A model generated the notes under the pieces. It was given only the letters and a program-made list of their open reading frames with translations, had not been told where the DNA came from and made no database searches. Positions 37,043-45,816 of a stretch of DNA of 64,000 nucleotides are shown piece by piece (the first letter of the stretch is position 1; each line of letters opens with the position of its first letter). The position numbers were made by a program, and so were the translations under genes. The stretch comes from Rhizobium herbae (lineage in GTDB: Bacteria > Pseudomonadota > Alphaproteobacteria > Rhizobiales > Rhizobiaceae). Where the stretch lies: NCBI RefSeq assembly GCF_019511375.1, contig NZ_JAEUAO010000001.1, positions 744,001-808,000 on the forward strand, given 5' to 3'.

Positions 37043-37928
37043 GGCCTTCGTTGCCACGCTTGTTGCCAATCCGTCAAACCCCGTTCTGACACCGGCGCTC
37101 GCCGAAGAAGCCGCGGCCGCGGTCGATGCGTCCGGCCTCTACTGGCTCGCTGACGGTATCGCCTGCGACATTGCGCTGAAGGATGGCGCCAATCCCGATT
37201 GGCAGGAGGCGCTGCTGCGCGGCGTCGTCGGCGATGCGCCGGTCGACGTCATCGTCCAGCAATCCGAGACGCGCCGCAAGAAGCTTCTGATCGCCGACAT
37301 GGATTCGACGATGATCGGCCAGGAATGCATCGATGAGCTTGCCGCCGAAGTCGGCCTCAAGGACAAGGTCGCCGCCATTACGGCACGCGCCATGAACGGC
37401 GAGATCGCCTTCGAGCCGGCGCTGATCGAGCGCGTGGCTCTGCTCAAGGGCCTGCCGGTCACCGTCATCGCCGACGTGATCGCCAGGCGCATCACGCTGA
37501 CATCAGGCGGCAGGCAACTCGTCGCGACGATGAAGGCTAGGGGCTATTATACCGCGCTGGTTTCCGGCGGCTTCACCGTCTTCACCCAGCCGATCGCCGA
37601 AACGCTAGGCTTCGACGAAAACCGCGCCAACATCCTCCTCGAAGAGGGAGGCTACCTCACCGGCACCGTTGCCGAGCCCATCCTCGGCAAGCAGGCCAAG
37701 GTCGATGCGCTCGTCGACATCTCGGCCCGGCTCGGCATTTCGCCGGCCGAGGCGCTGGCCGTCGGCGACGGCGCCAACGATCTTGGCATGCTGCATCTCG
37801 CCGGATCCGGCGTTGCCCTGCATGCCAAACCCGTCGTCTCGTCGCAGGTAAAAATCCGCATAGACCACGCCGATCTCACCGCCCTCCTCTATATCCAGGG
37901 TTACAGGAAAACGGACTTCGTTCTTTGA
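37041..37928 (+). CDS. serB: phosphoserine phosphatase
   Basis: SerB, 295 residues, a HAD-superfamily phosphatase that hydrolyses O-phosphoserine in the last step of serine synthesis. The nucleophile Asp is in LLIADMDSTMIGQE near residue 85. Motif II is LVSGGFTVF, and motif IV GDGANDLGML carries the Mg2+ ligands. The N-terminal part (PSNPVLTPALAEEAAAAV) is the regulatory region of the alphaproteobacterial form. ATG 37041 overlaps the miaA start region. The stop overlaps the TTG of the next gene, so the two are probably cotranscribed. Confidence 0.96.
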   Translation: MAFVATLVANPSNPVLTPALAEEAAAAVDASGLYWLADGIACDIALKDGANPDWQEALLRGVVGDAPVDVIVQQSETRRKKLLIADMDSTMIGQECIDELAAEVGLKDKVAAITARAMNGEIAFEPALIERVALLKGLPVTVIADVIARRITLTSGGRQLVATMKARGYYTALVSGGFTVFTQPIAETLGFDENRANILLEEGGYLTGTVAEPILGKQAKVDALVDISARLGISPAEALAVGDGANDLGMLHLAGSGVALHAKPVVSSQVKIRIDHADLTALLYIQGYRKTDFVL

Positions 37929-38482
37929 TCGTCCTCGAAACGGCAAGGCTGCGCATCCGCAACTGGCGGGAGACAGACCGGCCGCTCTTTGCCGAAATCA
38001 ACGCCGATCCGAAGGTGATGGAGTTCTTTCCACGCCGGCGCTCGCGCCAGGAATCCGACGCCCTGATGGACGAGGTTCGGCACCGGATCAGCGAAACCGG
38101 GCTCGGCTTTTTCGCGCTGGCGCTGCGGGATACGGATGAGCCGATCGGCTTTCTCGGGCTCGCCCGCACCGATCTGGAGCCGTTCCTGCCGGACGGCACG
38201 GTGGAAATCGGCTGGCGGCTGGCTGTTCGCTTCTGGCGCCAGGGCTATGTCACGGAGGCGTCGCAAGCGATGCTCCGGCACGGCTTCGAAACGCACGGCC
38301 TTGCCGAAATCGTCTCTTTTGCGGTGCCAAGCAACACGCGCTCGACGGCGGTGATGCAGCGCATCGGCATGCGGCGAGACCCGGCGCGTGACTTCGAACA
38401 TCCGCGGGTGCCAGACACTGCGCCGCAGCTCAAGCACCATGTGCTCTATGCCATCAGCCGAAAGGAATGGCTGGCACGATAA
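37925..38482 (+). CDS. GNAT acetyltransferase, RimJ/RimL-like
   Basis: GNAT-family N-acetyltransferase of 185 residues. The opening IVLETARLRIRNWRETDRPL, the core IGWRLAVRFWRQGYVTEASQ and VPSNTRSTAVMQRIGM are typical of RimJ/RimL-type enzymes that acetylate protein N-termini or small amines. The start is TTG 37925, which overlaps the serB stop (TTGA), so it is translationally coupled to serB. A strong hairpin lies at its 3' end. Acceptor unknown. Confidence 0.9.
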   Translation: MIVLETARLRIRNWRETDRPLFAEINADPKVMEFFPRRRSRQESDALMDEVRHRISETGLGFFALALRDTDEPIGFLGLARTDLEPFLPDGTVEIGWRLAVRFWRQGYVTEASQAMLRHGFETHGLAEIVSFAVPSNTRSTAVMQRIGMRRDPARDFEHPRVPDTAPQLKHHVLYAISRKEWLAR

Positions 38483-38505
38483 AGGCGGGCTTTGCGGCCC
38501 GCCTT
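38482..38505 (+). terminator. terminator of serB-GNAT operon
   Basis: Perfect 9-base stem AAGGCGGGC / GCCCGCCTT with a six-base loop, starting at the last base of the GNAT stop codon and followed by CTGATTTCTT. Good intrinsic terminator candidate. Confidence 0.75.
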
Positions 38506-38586
38506 CTGATTTCTTCCGTGATCGCGCCTGCAGAACGCCTCCGCGTCGAGGCGCGGCGCCGCAGCCGCAGCCGCAGCCGCGAGCGC

Positions 38587-40122
38587 CTATTCCATCCGCA
38601 CGGTGACGAACCGCAACTCGCCAGCCTTGTTGGCAATCATCAACAGCGCATTGCGGCGGCCGTCGGCCTTCAGTTCCTCGACCCGCGCCGATACGTCCTC
38701 TGGCGTCTTCATCGCCTCCTGGCCGATTTCGACGATCACGTCGCCCGCCGCGATCCGCCGTTCGGCTGCCGGCGACTGTGGCTGAACCTCGGCAATGACG
38801 ACGCCCTCGACATCCTCGGAAATGCCATAGGTCTTGCGGCTTTGCGCGTCGAGTGTGGCGAGCTTCATGCCGAGCACGAGGTCGGATGCCGGCAGGTCTG
38901 CCGCCGGCGGCTCGGCCTGGTCGGTTCCTTCCTGGGTTTGCGGGTTCTGATCCGCCTCGGCGCCCGCCAGGTTTTCACCATCCTCGAGCCGGCCGAGCGT
39001 CACCTTGACGGTGATCTCCTTGCCGTCGCGGATGACGACGACGTCGACAGCCTTGCCGACCGGGCTTTCGGCGACGGCGCGCGGCAGGTCGCGCATTTCA
39101 ATGACATCGCGTCCGTCGAACTTGACGATGACGTCACCCGTCTTGATCTGGCCGCCGTCGGCCGGCCCGTCCTTGATGATGCCGGCAATGAGCGCCCCCT
39201 TCGGGGTTTCCATCTTCAGGCTTTCGGCAATTTCGTCCGTCACCGGCTGAATGCGCACGCCGAGCCAGCCGCGATGGGTCTCGCCGAACTCCCTGAGCTG
39301 GTTGATGATGTTCTGCGCCAGTTCCGTCGGCACGGAAAAACCGATACCGATCGAGCCGCCGCTCGGCGAGATGATCGCCGTGTTGATGCCGATCACTTCG
39401 CCCTTCATGTTGAACAGCGGACCGCCGGAATTGCCCTTGTTGATGGCCGCATCCGTCTGGATGAAGTTGTCATACGGCCCGGCATTGATGTTGCGGCCGC
39501 GCGCCGAAATGATCCCGACCGTCACCGTTCCGCCGAGCCCAAAGGGATTGCCGATCGCCATCACCCAGTCACCGATGCGCATCTGGCGGGAATCGCCGAA
39601 CGGAACGGCGGTCAGCGGCTTTTTCGGCTCCACTTTCAGGAGCGCAAGGTCGGTCTTCGTGTCGGTGCCGATCAGCTTGGCCTTGAGCTTGCTGCCATTG
39701 GCGAAGTTGACCTCGATGTCGTCGGCGCCCTCGATCACATGGTTGTTGGTGACGATGAAGCCGGTGGGGTCGATGACGAAGCCGGAGCCGAGCGAATTGA
39801 CGGTGCGCTGGCGATTGCCCCCCTCGCCACCCTGGCCCTTGAAGAACTCGTCGAAGAAATCCTGGAAGGGCGAGCCTTCCGGCACCTGCGGCATCGGCGC
39901 CTGGTCGTCGTTCTTAACATTCTGCGAGGTCGAAATGTTGACGACGGCATCGAGCAGCCCGGCGGCGAGGTCGGCGACCGAATCCGGCCCCTGCTGGGTC
40001 GCAACCGGCGCCTTTGTCTGCGCCGTGGCGACAGACGCAAGCGGCACGGAATTCATCGCAAGCGCGGCACTTGCCGCCAGCGTCGCGGTGCGGAGGAAGG
40101 AAGCGCGGATGGACAAACCCAT
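38587..40122 (-). CDS. degP: Do/DegP-family periplasmic serine protease
   Basis: HtrA-type protease/chaperone of 511 residues with a signal peptide (about 1-34, ending SVATAQT). The catalytic triad is in VTNNHVIEG (His), TDTKTDLALLK (Asp) and NKGNSGGPLF (Ser). Two PDZ domains follow (about 270-360 and 410-505) with an acidic Gln/Glu-rich linker between. It degrades or refolds misfolded envelope proteins. ATG 40122 follows GAGAGGA and gives a normal signal peptide. It lies downstream of the hflKC block on the same strand. Several paralogues usually exist, so the numbering of the gene name is uncertain. Confidence 0.94.
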   Translation of the reverse strand: MGLSIRASFLRTATLAASAALAMNSVPLASVATAQTKAPVATQQGPDSVADLAAGLLDAVVNISTSQNVKNDDQAPMPQVPEGSPFQDFFDEFFKGQGGEGGNRQRTVNSLGSGFVIDPTGFIVTNNHVIEGADDIEVNFANGSKLKAKLIGTDTKTDLALLKVEPKKPLTAVPFGDSRQMRIGDWVMAIGNPFGLGGTVTVGIISARGRNINAGPYDNFIQTDAAINKGNSGGPLFNMKGEVIGINTAIISPSGGSIGIGFSVPTELAQNIINQLREFGETHRGWLGVRIQPVTDEIAESLKMETPKGALIAGIIKDGPADGGQIKTGDVIVKFDGRDVIEMRDLPRAVAESPVGKAVDVVVIRDGKEITVKVTLGRLEDGENLAGAEADQNPQTQEGTDQAEPPAADLPASDLVLGMKLATLDAQSRKTYGISEDVEGVVIAEVQPQSPAAERRIAAGDVIVEIGQEAMKTPEDVSARVEELKADGRRNALLMIANKAGELRFVTVRME

Positions 40123-40307
40123 GGGGTCCTCTCGATTAGGGGTGACACGTCGGAGAAAGACGGGCCGGCAGCAGGTCGTTCGTCGTGCCGGCGCGCGTGA
40201 CAGCTGCGGGATCGCATCTCCGCCAGCCTTCCGCCGCCAATGTGGCCTAGATTCTGTCTGAAGATAAGGCGGATTTGGGACGCGTCCAGTCATCTTTTCG
40301 TTAGCAC

Positions 40308-40334
40308 TGAAAAGCCCGCGTGGCCGCGGACGGG
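40308..40334 (-). terminator. possible terminator after ACT-domain gene
   Basis: Short stem CCGCG / CGCGG with loop GCCA on the minus strand, followed by GGCTTTT just beyond the ACT gene stop. Stem short and imperfect at the base. Confidence 0.4.
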
Positions 40335-40335
40335 T

Positions 40336-40722
40336 TCAGCTGGTGATGTCGTGGCCATGCGCCTTCAGCGCTGCCACGGCCTTGTCCAGGTCCGAACCCA
40401 TGATGAAGACGTAATCGGTGCTGAAGGTCGAATTGGCGAAGATGCCGACGCCCGCCTCCGACAGAGGGTTGAGCACGGAGGCAAGCACGCCCGGGACTGC
40501 GAAGCTGAAATGCTGCTCTATGCGCAGGCAGCGCCAGCCGCCGGATGACTGCACGCCTGGGGGAATGCGCGCGGCCCGGCACACCAGCGTCATCTCCTCG
40601 CGCGAACTCGATACGGTCCAGAACCCCGGTCCCATCAACCATTCCGGCAATGGCGTCCCGATATTGAGCCTGGTGATCGCATATTCGGCGTCCACCAGAC
40701 GGATCAGCAGTTTATGTGTCAT
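40336..40722 (-). CDS. ACT-domain protein (COG3603-like)
   Basis: Small protein of 128 residues with tandem ACT-like folds. The C-terminal half FSFAVPGVLASVLNPLSEAG, GIFANSTFSTDYVFIM is characteristic of stand-alone ACT proteins thought to sense amino acids. No enzyme domain is attached. It follows the DUF2065 gene by three bases and so belongs to the hflK-hflC transcript. Role unknown. Confidence 0.85.
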   Translation of the reverse strand: MTHKLLIRLVDAEYAITRLNIGTPLPEWLMGPGFWTVSSSREEMTLVCRAARIPPGVQSSGGWRCLRIEQHFSFAVPGVLASVLNPLSEAGVGIFANSTFSTDYVFIMGSDLDKAVAALKAHGHDITS

Positions 40723-40725
40723 TTT

Positions 40726-40911
40726 CTATCCTCGAACCATCCAGACAAGTGCCACGCCGATGGCGACGGAAACAAGTCCGAACAGCCGCAACTGTTGCTC
40801 CGGAATATGAGGCAATCGTTTCGCCATTTCCACCAAAACCAAAGGGGCCAGTGCGTACACCAGCCCCTCGATGATCAGGAAAAATGCAATTCCCGTCAGA
40901 AAATCACTCAT
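40726..40911 (-). CDS. DUF2065 (YjeT-like) small membrane protein
   Basis: Membrane protein of 61 residues with two hydrophobic segments (FLTGIAFFLIIEGLVYALAP and LFGLVSVAIGVALVWMV) separated by a short loop. It matches YjeT/DUF2065, which in E. coli also lies just downstream of hflC. Spacing is eight bases to hflC and three bases to the ACT gene. The conserved position suggests a link to the HflKC membrane complex, but no function is known. Confidence 0.9.
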   Translation of the reverse strand: MSDFLTGIAFFLIIEGLVYALAPLVLVEMAKRLPHIPEQQLRLFGLVSVAIGVALVWMVRG

Positions 40912-40919
40912 TGCGCCGA

Positions 40920-41837
40920 TCAGTTTCCTGTCGCAGGCTGAGCGGCAGGCGGTTCGGCGGCTCCATCCGAGCTATTGAAATAGCGGAAGAATTCCGAGTC
41001 CGGCGACAGCACCAGCGTCGTATCCGGACTGCCGATCGCCTGATCATAGGCCGTCATCGAGCGGTAGAACTCGAAGAACTGCGGATCGCGGGCAAAGGCA
41101 TCGGCAAAGACGGCGGTCCGCTCGGCTTCGCCCTGACCGCGAAGGATTTCCGAATCGCGCTGCGCTTCGGCAACGAACTCGACAACCTGGCGGTCGGCAA
41201 CCGCTCTGCGCGTTTGACCTTTCTCGTTACCGCGAGCCCGGATCAACTCGGCTTCGGCCAGACGCTCGGCCTTCATCCGCTCGAAAGTCTGCTGCGAGAC
41301 TTCCTGCGTCAGGTCGGTGCGGCGGATGCGGACATCCTCGATGTTTAGCCCGAGCGATTCGGCATCGGTCTTCAGATCGGCGCGCACTTCGCGCATCATC
41401 GATGCCCGCTCGTCGGAAAGCGCGGATTCAAAGCCGCGAAGACCGTAAACCCGGCGCAGCGACGCGTCGAGGCGGGTGCGCAGCCGCGATTCCGCCGATT
41501 CCCGATCGCCGGAAACCGTCTCGCGGAAACGCCTGGCATCGGCGATCTTGTAGACGACGAAGGCATCGACCTCATAGAACTTGCCGCCGGAGACCTGAAC
41601 GCGGATGTTGTCGAGATCGAAGCGCAGGGCCTGCCTCTCGACATACTGCACGCGGTCTGCATCCATGAAGGCAAAGGGAAGCTTGAAATAGAGCCCCGGC
41701 TCGCTCTTGACGTCCTTGATCTCGCCGAAACGAACGACGATCGCCTGCTGACGCTGGTTGACGATGAAGACGGAGGAATAGGCCGTCATCAGCACAAGCG
41801 CGAGAGCGATCAGGATATAGGGGAGACGGTTGTTCAT
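40920..41837 (-). CDS. hflC: HflC, SPFH-domain regulator of FtsH
   Basis: HflC of 305 residues, membrane-anchored by an N-terminal helix (YILIALALVLMTAYSSVFIV) with a periplasmic SPFH/band-7 domain (QQAIVVRFGEIKDVKSEPGL) and a helical C-terminal region (ERMKAERLAEAELIRARGNE). With HflK it forms the large cage that surrounds and modulates the FtsH protease. The start overlaps the hflK stop by one base (TAATG), showing tight coupling. Confidence 0.95.
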   Translation of the reverse strand: MNNRLPYILIALALVLMTAYSSVFIVNQRQQAIVVRFGEIKDVKSEPGLYFKLPFAFMDADRVQYVERQALRFDLDNIRVQVSGGKFYEVDAFVVYKIADARRFRETVSGDRESAESRLRTRLDASLRRVYGLRGFESALSDERASMMREVRADLKTDAESLGLNIEDVRIRRTDLTQEVSQQTFERMKAERLAEAELIRARGNEKGQTRRAVADRQVVEFVAEAQRDSEILRGQGEAERTAVFADAFARDPQFFEFYRSMTAYDQAIGSPDTTLVLSPDSEFFRYFNSSDGAAEPPAAQPATGN

Positions 41838-42940
41838 TACTGGGCCCCTCCCGACTGCGCGGGCTTGCCGATTTCATTGAGCGGGAGATAGGGCAGGACG
41901 CCCTGCCCGTTCTTCTCGTCGAGGATGACCTTCTTGGACTTGCCGAGGACATTCTGCATGGTTTCGAGATAGAGGCGCTTGCGCGTCACGTCGGGCGCCT
42001 TGGCATAGGCGTCGTAAACCGAGATGAAGCGCTGCGCCTCACCCTGTGCTTCCTTGACGACGCGGCCCTTGTAGGCTGCCGCCTCTTCGCGGAGCTGGGC
42101 GGCCTGACCGCGGGCCTTGCCAAGCACCTGGTTGGCATACTGGTTGGCCTCTTCGACAAACCGGTCTTCGTCCTGCTCGGCGCGCTGCACTTCGTCGAAG
42201 GCATCGGCCACTTCGCGCGGCGGTGCTGCATCTTCGATGGCAACCGTGTTGACGGAAATGCCGGCGCCATAGGTGTCCATCGTCGCCTGGATCGTAGTCT
42301 TCACGTCGGCCGCGATCGCCTGGCGGTTATCGCGGAAGATGTCCTGCGCCGGCCGGCGGCCGACGACTTCGCGCATGGCGCTTTCCGCGACCTGCTGCAG
42401 CGTCTCTGCCGGGTTCTCGACATTGAAGAGATAGGCCTTCGGGTCAGTCACGGAAAACAGCACGGAAAACTGCACGTTGACGATGTTCTGGTCGCCGGAA
42501 AGCATCAGGCCGGCCGAGGACTGGCTCGCCAGGCTCGACTTGCTGCCGATATTCTGCTGCTGCTCGGTGATCTTGACCAGTTCGACCTTTTCAAGCGGCC
42601 AGAAATGATAGTGCAGGCCCGGCATGGAAATTTCTTCCTTGGGCTTGCCGAACCGCATTTCGACGCCGCGCTCGTCGGGCTGGACGGTATAGATCGAATT
42701 GATCAGCACGAAACCGACGATGAGGAGGCCGATGATGGCCGCAACGCCACCGTTGAAACCACCCGGAACAACGTTTTTCAGCTGATCCTGTCCCCGGCGG
42801 AAGATTTCCTCCAGATCCGGCGGGCCGCCATTGCCGCGGCCGCCGCGCGGGCGGTTCGGCCCCTGTCCCCAAGGACCCTTATTTCCGCCGCCGCCGCCCC
42901 AAGGACCGCCGCCGCCGCCGTTCTGATTGCTCCAGGGCAT
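41837..42940 (-). CDS. hflK: HflK, SPFH-domain regulator of FtsH
   Basis: HflK of 367 residues, partner of HflC. The cytoplasmic N-terminus is Gly/Pro/Trp/Asn-rich (GGGGGPWGGGGGNKGPWGQG), a family trait. A membrane helix follows at about 65-83 (VAAIIGLLIVGFVLINSIYT), then the SPFH domain (VQPDERGVEMRFGKPKEEIS) and the long helical region (VEEANQYANQVLGKARGQAA). First gene of the hflK-hflC-DUF2065-ACT series; 149 bases separate it from folA upstream. Confidence 0.95.
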   Translation of the reverse strand: MPWSNQNGGGGGPWGGGGGNKGPWGQGPNRPRGGRGNGGPPDLEEIFRRGQDQLKNVVPGGFNGGVAAIIGLLIVGFVLINSIYTVQPDERGVEMRFGKPKEEISMPGLHYHFWPLEKVELVKITEQQQNIGSKSSLASQSSAGLMLSGDQNIVNVQFSVLFSVTDPKAYLFNVENPAETLQQVAESAMREVVGRRPAQDIFRDNRQAIAADVKTTIQATMDTYGAGISVNTVAIEDAAPPREVADAFDEVQRAEQDEDRFVEEANQYANQVLGKARGQAAQLREEAAAYKGRVVKEAQGEAQRFISVYDAYAKAPDVTRKRLYLETMQNVLGKSKKVILDEKNGQGVLPYLPLNEIGKPAQSGGAQ

Positions 42941-43089
42941 TCATACCTCTTCCACGAAAAAATTCCAGGATCGACACCCTGCGGACACGCCGCTGGCCGT
43001 GATGTGAACCCGTTATAGGTATCTCCAGAACGGCTTTCAACGCGGCGCATCCAACTTCACCGTAAATCCGGTAAAATAGTTATCTTTAC

Positions 43090-43605
43090 TTAGCTTTTGC
43101 GCCGCCAGGTCGAGAATCGCATGGCATGGCTGTCCTTTTCGCCCTGCGGCAGCGGCTCATCGACGATCTTCTCGAAAATGCCGGGATCGACCGGCGGAAA
43201 GCGCGTGTCGCCATCCACATCGGCGGACACTTGCGTGATGTGCAGGATGTCGGCCTCACGCATCGCCTGCCGGTAGATCTCGCCGCCCCCGATGACGCAG
43301 ACCTCGTCGACCCCAAGCGCCCTTGCCTGCTGCCGCGCCAACGTGATCGCTTCGTCCAGCGAACGGACTGCCGTCGCACCGTCGGCACGGAAATCCGCAT
43401 CGCGGCTGATGACGATGTTGGGCCGCCCCGGCAAAGGCCTGCCGATCGACGCCCAGGTCTTGCGCCCCATGATCACCGGCTTCCCGAGCGTCAGCGCCTT
43501 GAAGCGCTTGAGGTCGGTGGGCAGATGCCAGGGAAGACCGCCGTCCCTTCCGATCACCCCGTTCGTCGAAACGGCAACGACGATTGTAACCTTGGCCTCA
43601 GTCAT
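43090..43605 (-). CDS. folA: dihydrofolate reductase
   Basis: Dihydrofolate reductase, 171 residues, regenerates tetrahydrofolate from dihydrofolate with NADPH. Conserved elements: VAVSTNGVIGRDGGLPWHLP, the KPVIMGRKTWASIGRPLPGR segment and the cofactor site VIGGGEIYRQAM. It partners ThyA, whose reaction produces dihydrofolate, and thyA lies upstream in the same direction. ATG 43605 overlaps the end of the GST gene by eight bases. Target of trimethoprim-type inhibitors. Confidence 0.95.
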   Translation of the reverse strand: MTEAKVTIVVAVSTNGVIGRDGGLPWHLPTDLKRFKALTLGKPVIMGRKTWASIGRPLPGRPNIVISRDADFRADGATAVRSLDEAITLARQQARALGVDEVCVIGGGEIYRQAMREADILHITQVSADVDGDTRFPPVDPGIFEKIVDEPLPQGEKDSHAMRFSTWRRKS

Positions 43606-44203
43606 GAAACCCGTCCGGCTTGCTGTCGATCTCGCGGGCACGGGCAAGTGCCGGTCGCGACGTCAATGCCTGCACATAGCGATCGACGCTGAGGCTCGCC
43701 GGCAAGAGCCTGCGCATCCAGGCGAGCGCGCCGCCCAGCATGATGTCGGCGCCGCTGATCCGCTCGCCCAGCAGATAGGGCTGCTTGTCAAGCGTCGCGA
43801 CCACGTGCGCACACATATCCTGGTAACCTTTCGCAAGCTCCGGACTGGTCTGCGTCAGACCGCTGATGAAGGCGGTTCCCACCGGTTCGATCACGCCGGC
43901 ATAGTAAGCGAGCCAGGACAGATAGGCGCCGCGCTCCGGGTGGCCCTGCGGCCGTCCCATCTCGCAATCGGGATAGAGCTCCGTCAGGTATTGCGTGATC
44001 GCGGTCGATTCGGTCACCAGCGACCCGTTATGCAGCAGAGCGGGAACCTGCTTGTGGGGATGCGGATTGTTGTCGTCCGGCCCGCCCGAACCGTCCCGGC
44101 GGCGGATCGAGACGTAGCGGACATCGTATTCCGCCCCGAGCTCCTCCAAAAGCCACAGGATGCGGCCCGAGCGCGACAACGGCGCATGGATCAATGTCAG
44201 CAT
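43598..44203 (-). CDS. glutathione S-transferase family protein
   Basis: GST-like protein of 201 residues. The N-terminal thioredoxin-fold domain (APLSRSGRILWLLEELGAEY, HKQVPALLHNGSLVTESTAI) binds glutathione; the helical C-terminal domain follows (YLLGERISGADIMLGGALAW). It sits between thyA and folA and overlaps folA by eight bases, so it is cotranscribed with folate genes. Substrate unknown. Confidence 0.9.
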   Translation of the reverse strand: MLTLIHAPLSRSGRILWLLEELGAEYDVRYVSIRRRDGSGGPDDNNPHPHKQVPALLHNGSLVTESTAITQYLTELYPDCEMGRPQGHPERGAYLSWLAYYAGVIEPVGTAFISGLTQTSPELAKGYQDMCAHVVATLDKQPYLLGERISGADIMLGGALAWMRRLLPASLSVDRYVQALTSRPALARAREIDSKPDGFHD

Positions 44204-44262
44204 GTGGTCCTCCCCGACCGTAAGGTTTCGGCGACGTTGTCAGCGCGCCGGGGTTGCCCTCA

Positions 44263-45057
44263 TCACACTGCAACCGGCGCCTTGATATGCGCATCGGCCT
44301 CATAGCCGCTCAGCTCGAAGTCTTCGAATTTAAAGGCAAATAGATCCTTCACCTCCGGGTTCAAGTGCATCGTCGGCAAGGGTTTGGGCGTTCGGGTCAG
44401 TTGCTCGCGCACCTGGTCGAAATGGTTGTGGTAGATATGCGCATCGCCGAAGGTATGCACGAAATCGCCCGGCTGCAGGTCGCAAGCCTGCGCCACCATC
44501 AGCGTCAGCAGCGCATAGGAGGCGATGTTGAAGGGCACGCCGAGGAAGAGATCCCCCGAGCGCTGATAGAGCTGGCAGGACAGCTTGCCGTCCGAAACAT
44601 AGAACTGGAACAGGCAGTGGCACGGCGGCAGGGCCATTTCGTCGACCAGCGCAGGGTTCCAGGCGGAGACGATGTGACGGCGCGAGTTCGGGTTGTTTTT
44701 CAGCCCTTCGACGAGCCTGACGATCTGGTCGAGATGCCGGCCGTCATGGGTCGGCCAGGACCGCCACTGGTAGCCGTAGACGGGACCGAGGTCGCCGTTC
44801 TCGTCGGCCCATTCGTTCCAGATGTTGACACCGTTTTCCTTGAGATAGGCGATGTTGGTGTCGCCCTTCAGGAACCACAGCAGTTCGTGGATGATCGATT
44901 TCAGGTGCAGCTTCTTGGTCGTGAGGACCGGAAACCCTTCGGACAGGTCGAAACGCATCTGGTAGCCGAAGACGGAGCGCGTACCGGTTCCCGTCCGGTC
45001 GCCGCGGTCGCAACCGGTCTCCATCACGTGACGCAGAAAGTCGAGGTATTGTTTCAT
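44263..45057 (-). CDS. thyA: thymidylate synthase
   Basis: ThyA of 264 residues, the same length as the E. coli enzyme, methylates dUMP to dTMP using methylene-tetrahydrofolate. Signature [12 protein letters not shown] contains the catalytic cysteine; [39 protein letters not shown] and [14 protein letters not shown] are also present. ATG 45057 gives the canonical N-terminus; the frame is open far upstream but not family-like. First gene of a thyA-GST-folA series. Confidence 0.98.
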   Translation of the reverse strand: MKQYLDFLRHVMETGCDRGDRTGTGTRSVFGYQMRFDLSEGFPVLTTKKLHLKSIIHELLWFLKGDTNIAYLKENGVNIWNEWADENGDLGPVYGYQWRSWPTHDGRHLDQIVRLVEGLKNNPNSRRHIVSAWNPALVDEMALPPCHCLFQFYVSDGKLSCQLYQRSGDLFLGVPFNIASYALLTLMVAQACDLQPGDFVHTFGDAHIYHNHFDQVREQLTRTPKPLPTMHLNPEVKDLFAFKFEDFELSGYEADAHIKAPVAV

Positions 45058-45365
45058 GAGTCCGCCACCGATTCGTATTGCGGGTAAAATAGGCGCAAGT
45101 CGGCGGCGAACCAATCGGTAAATCCAGGCTTTCCCCAAAGTGCGATCGCGCCCAAGAGCTCGCCCGAGGCGTTTTGAGCTCGCCCGAGGCATTTTGCCGC
45201 TCGAGAGCAGAATGTCTTCCACCCTCCTCCTATGTGGAAGGCCAGCAAGCGTTTTTGCGCCTGACGCGCGCGTTGACGCTGAACTGCCCGGGCACGCAGC
45301 AGACATACACTGTATTTTCCCGCAAGCCCCTTTTCTTGAGACCTGTTAACACCTATATGTCACAT
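45058..45365. other. intergenic between thyA and ssrA
   Basis: No gene seen on either strand. It holds a tandem 20-base duplication (45156-45195) and must contain the promoters of both thyA (leftward) and ssrA (rightward). A TTGAG near 45336 and TATATG near 45354 are promoter-like but poorly spaced. Confidence 0.5.
45156..45195. repeat. tandem 20-base direct repeat
   Basis: Two adjacent 20-base units, GAGCTCGCCCGAGGCGTTTT and the same with one G-to-A change near its end, lying between thyA and ssrA. Probably a recent slippage duplication. Confidence 0.85.
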
Positions 45366-45716
45366 GCCGTCTTCGGGCGGCTATGGCGATAAACAGGCGA
45401 TGAAATAAACCTATTGGACCCGGGGGCGGTACCCGGCGCCTCCACCAAAAACCGGTCGGACATGTCTTGCGGACCGGCTTTTGATGGGGGCGAAATAGGA
45501 TCGACAAGGGTGTAAAGATCGACTTTTCGCTCGGCATTGTACCACCGTTATCGGGCTAAAATTGTAGTTGCAAACGACAACTATGCGGAAGCTCGTCTCG
45601 CTGCTTAATCGCGGTGTGACACTTCAAATCAAGTCCTAAGGGGTCGCACTCTTAGGCGGGGTCCGAAGGCACCTGGCAACAGAAGCCTTCACCTTCTCCC
45701 CTGCCTTGAAATGGTC
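45366..45716 (+). ncRNA. ssrA: transfer-messenger RNA, circularly permuted two-piece form
   Basis: Permuted tmRNA as known in alphaproteobacteria: the tRNA 3' (acceptor) piece comes first and the tag-coding piece second. The acceptor piece ends in CCA at 45445-45447. Its T-arm is CCGGG (45420-45424), a 7-base loop and CCCGG (45432-45436). CGCCTCC (45437-45443) pairs with GGGGGCG (45486-45492), the 5' end of the coding piece, to form a perfect 7-bp acceptor stem. CCTAT (45410-45414) pairs with ATAGG (45495-45499) as helix P2. The spacer 45448-45485 contains its own hairpin and is expected to be cut out. Outer ends are approximate. The RNA rescues stalled ribosomes and tags the nascent protein. 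Confidence 0.93.
45570..45608 (+). other. tmRNA tag-peptide reading frame
   Basis: Within the coding piece of ssrA, resume codon GCA at 45570 begins ANDNYAEARLAA, stopping at TAA 45606-45608. The AND start and LAA end are the hallmarks of proteobacterial degradation tags: the AND.NY part binds SspB and the LAA end binds ClpX. The gene for SspB lies 200 bases downstream. Confidence 0.93.
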
Positions 45717-45816
45717 TATAGATGATACAACTGACTCGGATGCGAGGACTTTCCTGCTAAGAGAGCAGATGGCATAGAGTGTGACAGGGTTGAGTTACAA
45801 GAAAGACGGGGATCTT

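Noticed and set aside
38545..38586. CAGCCG-type tandem triplets near the degP end
   Set aside because: A short low-complexity run in a noncoding gap; too small to call as a repeat element.
45448..45485. Hairpin after the CCA end read as a terminator
   Set aside because: It lies between the two tmRNA pieces and is the spacer expected to be processed out of a permuted ssrA transcript, so it is not called as a terminator.
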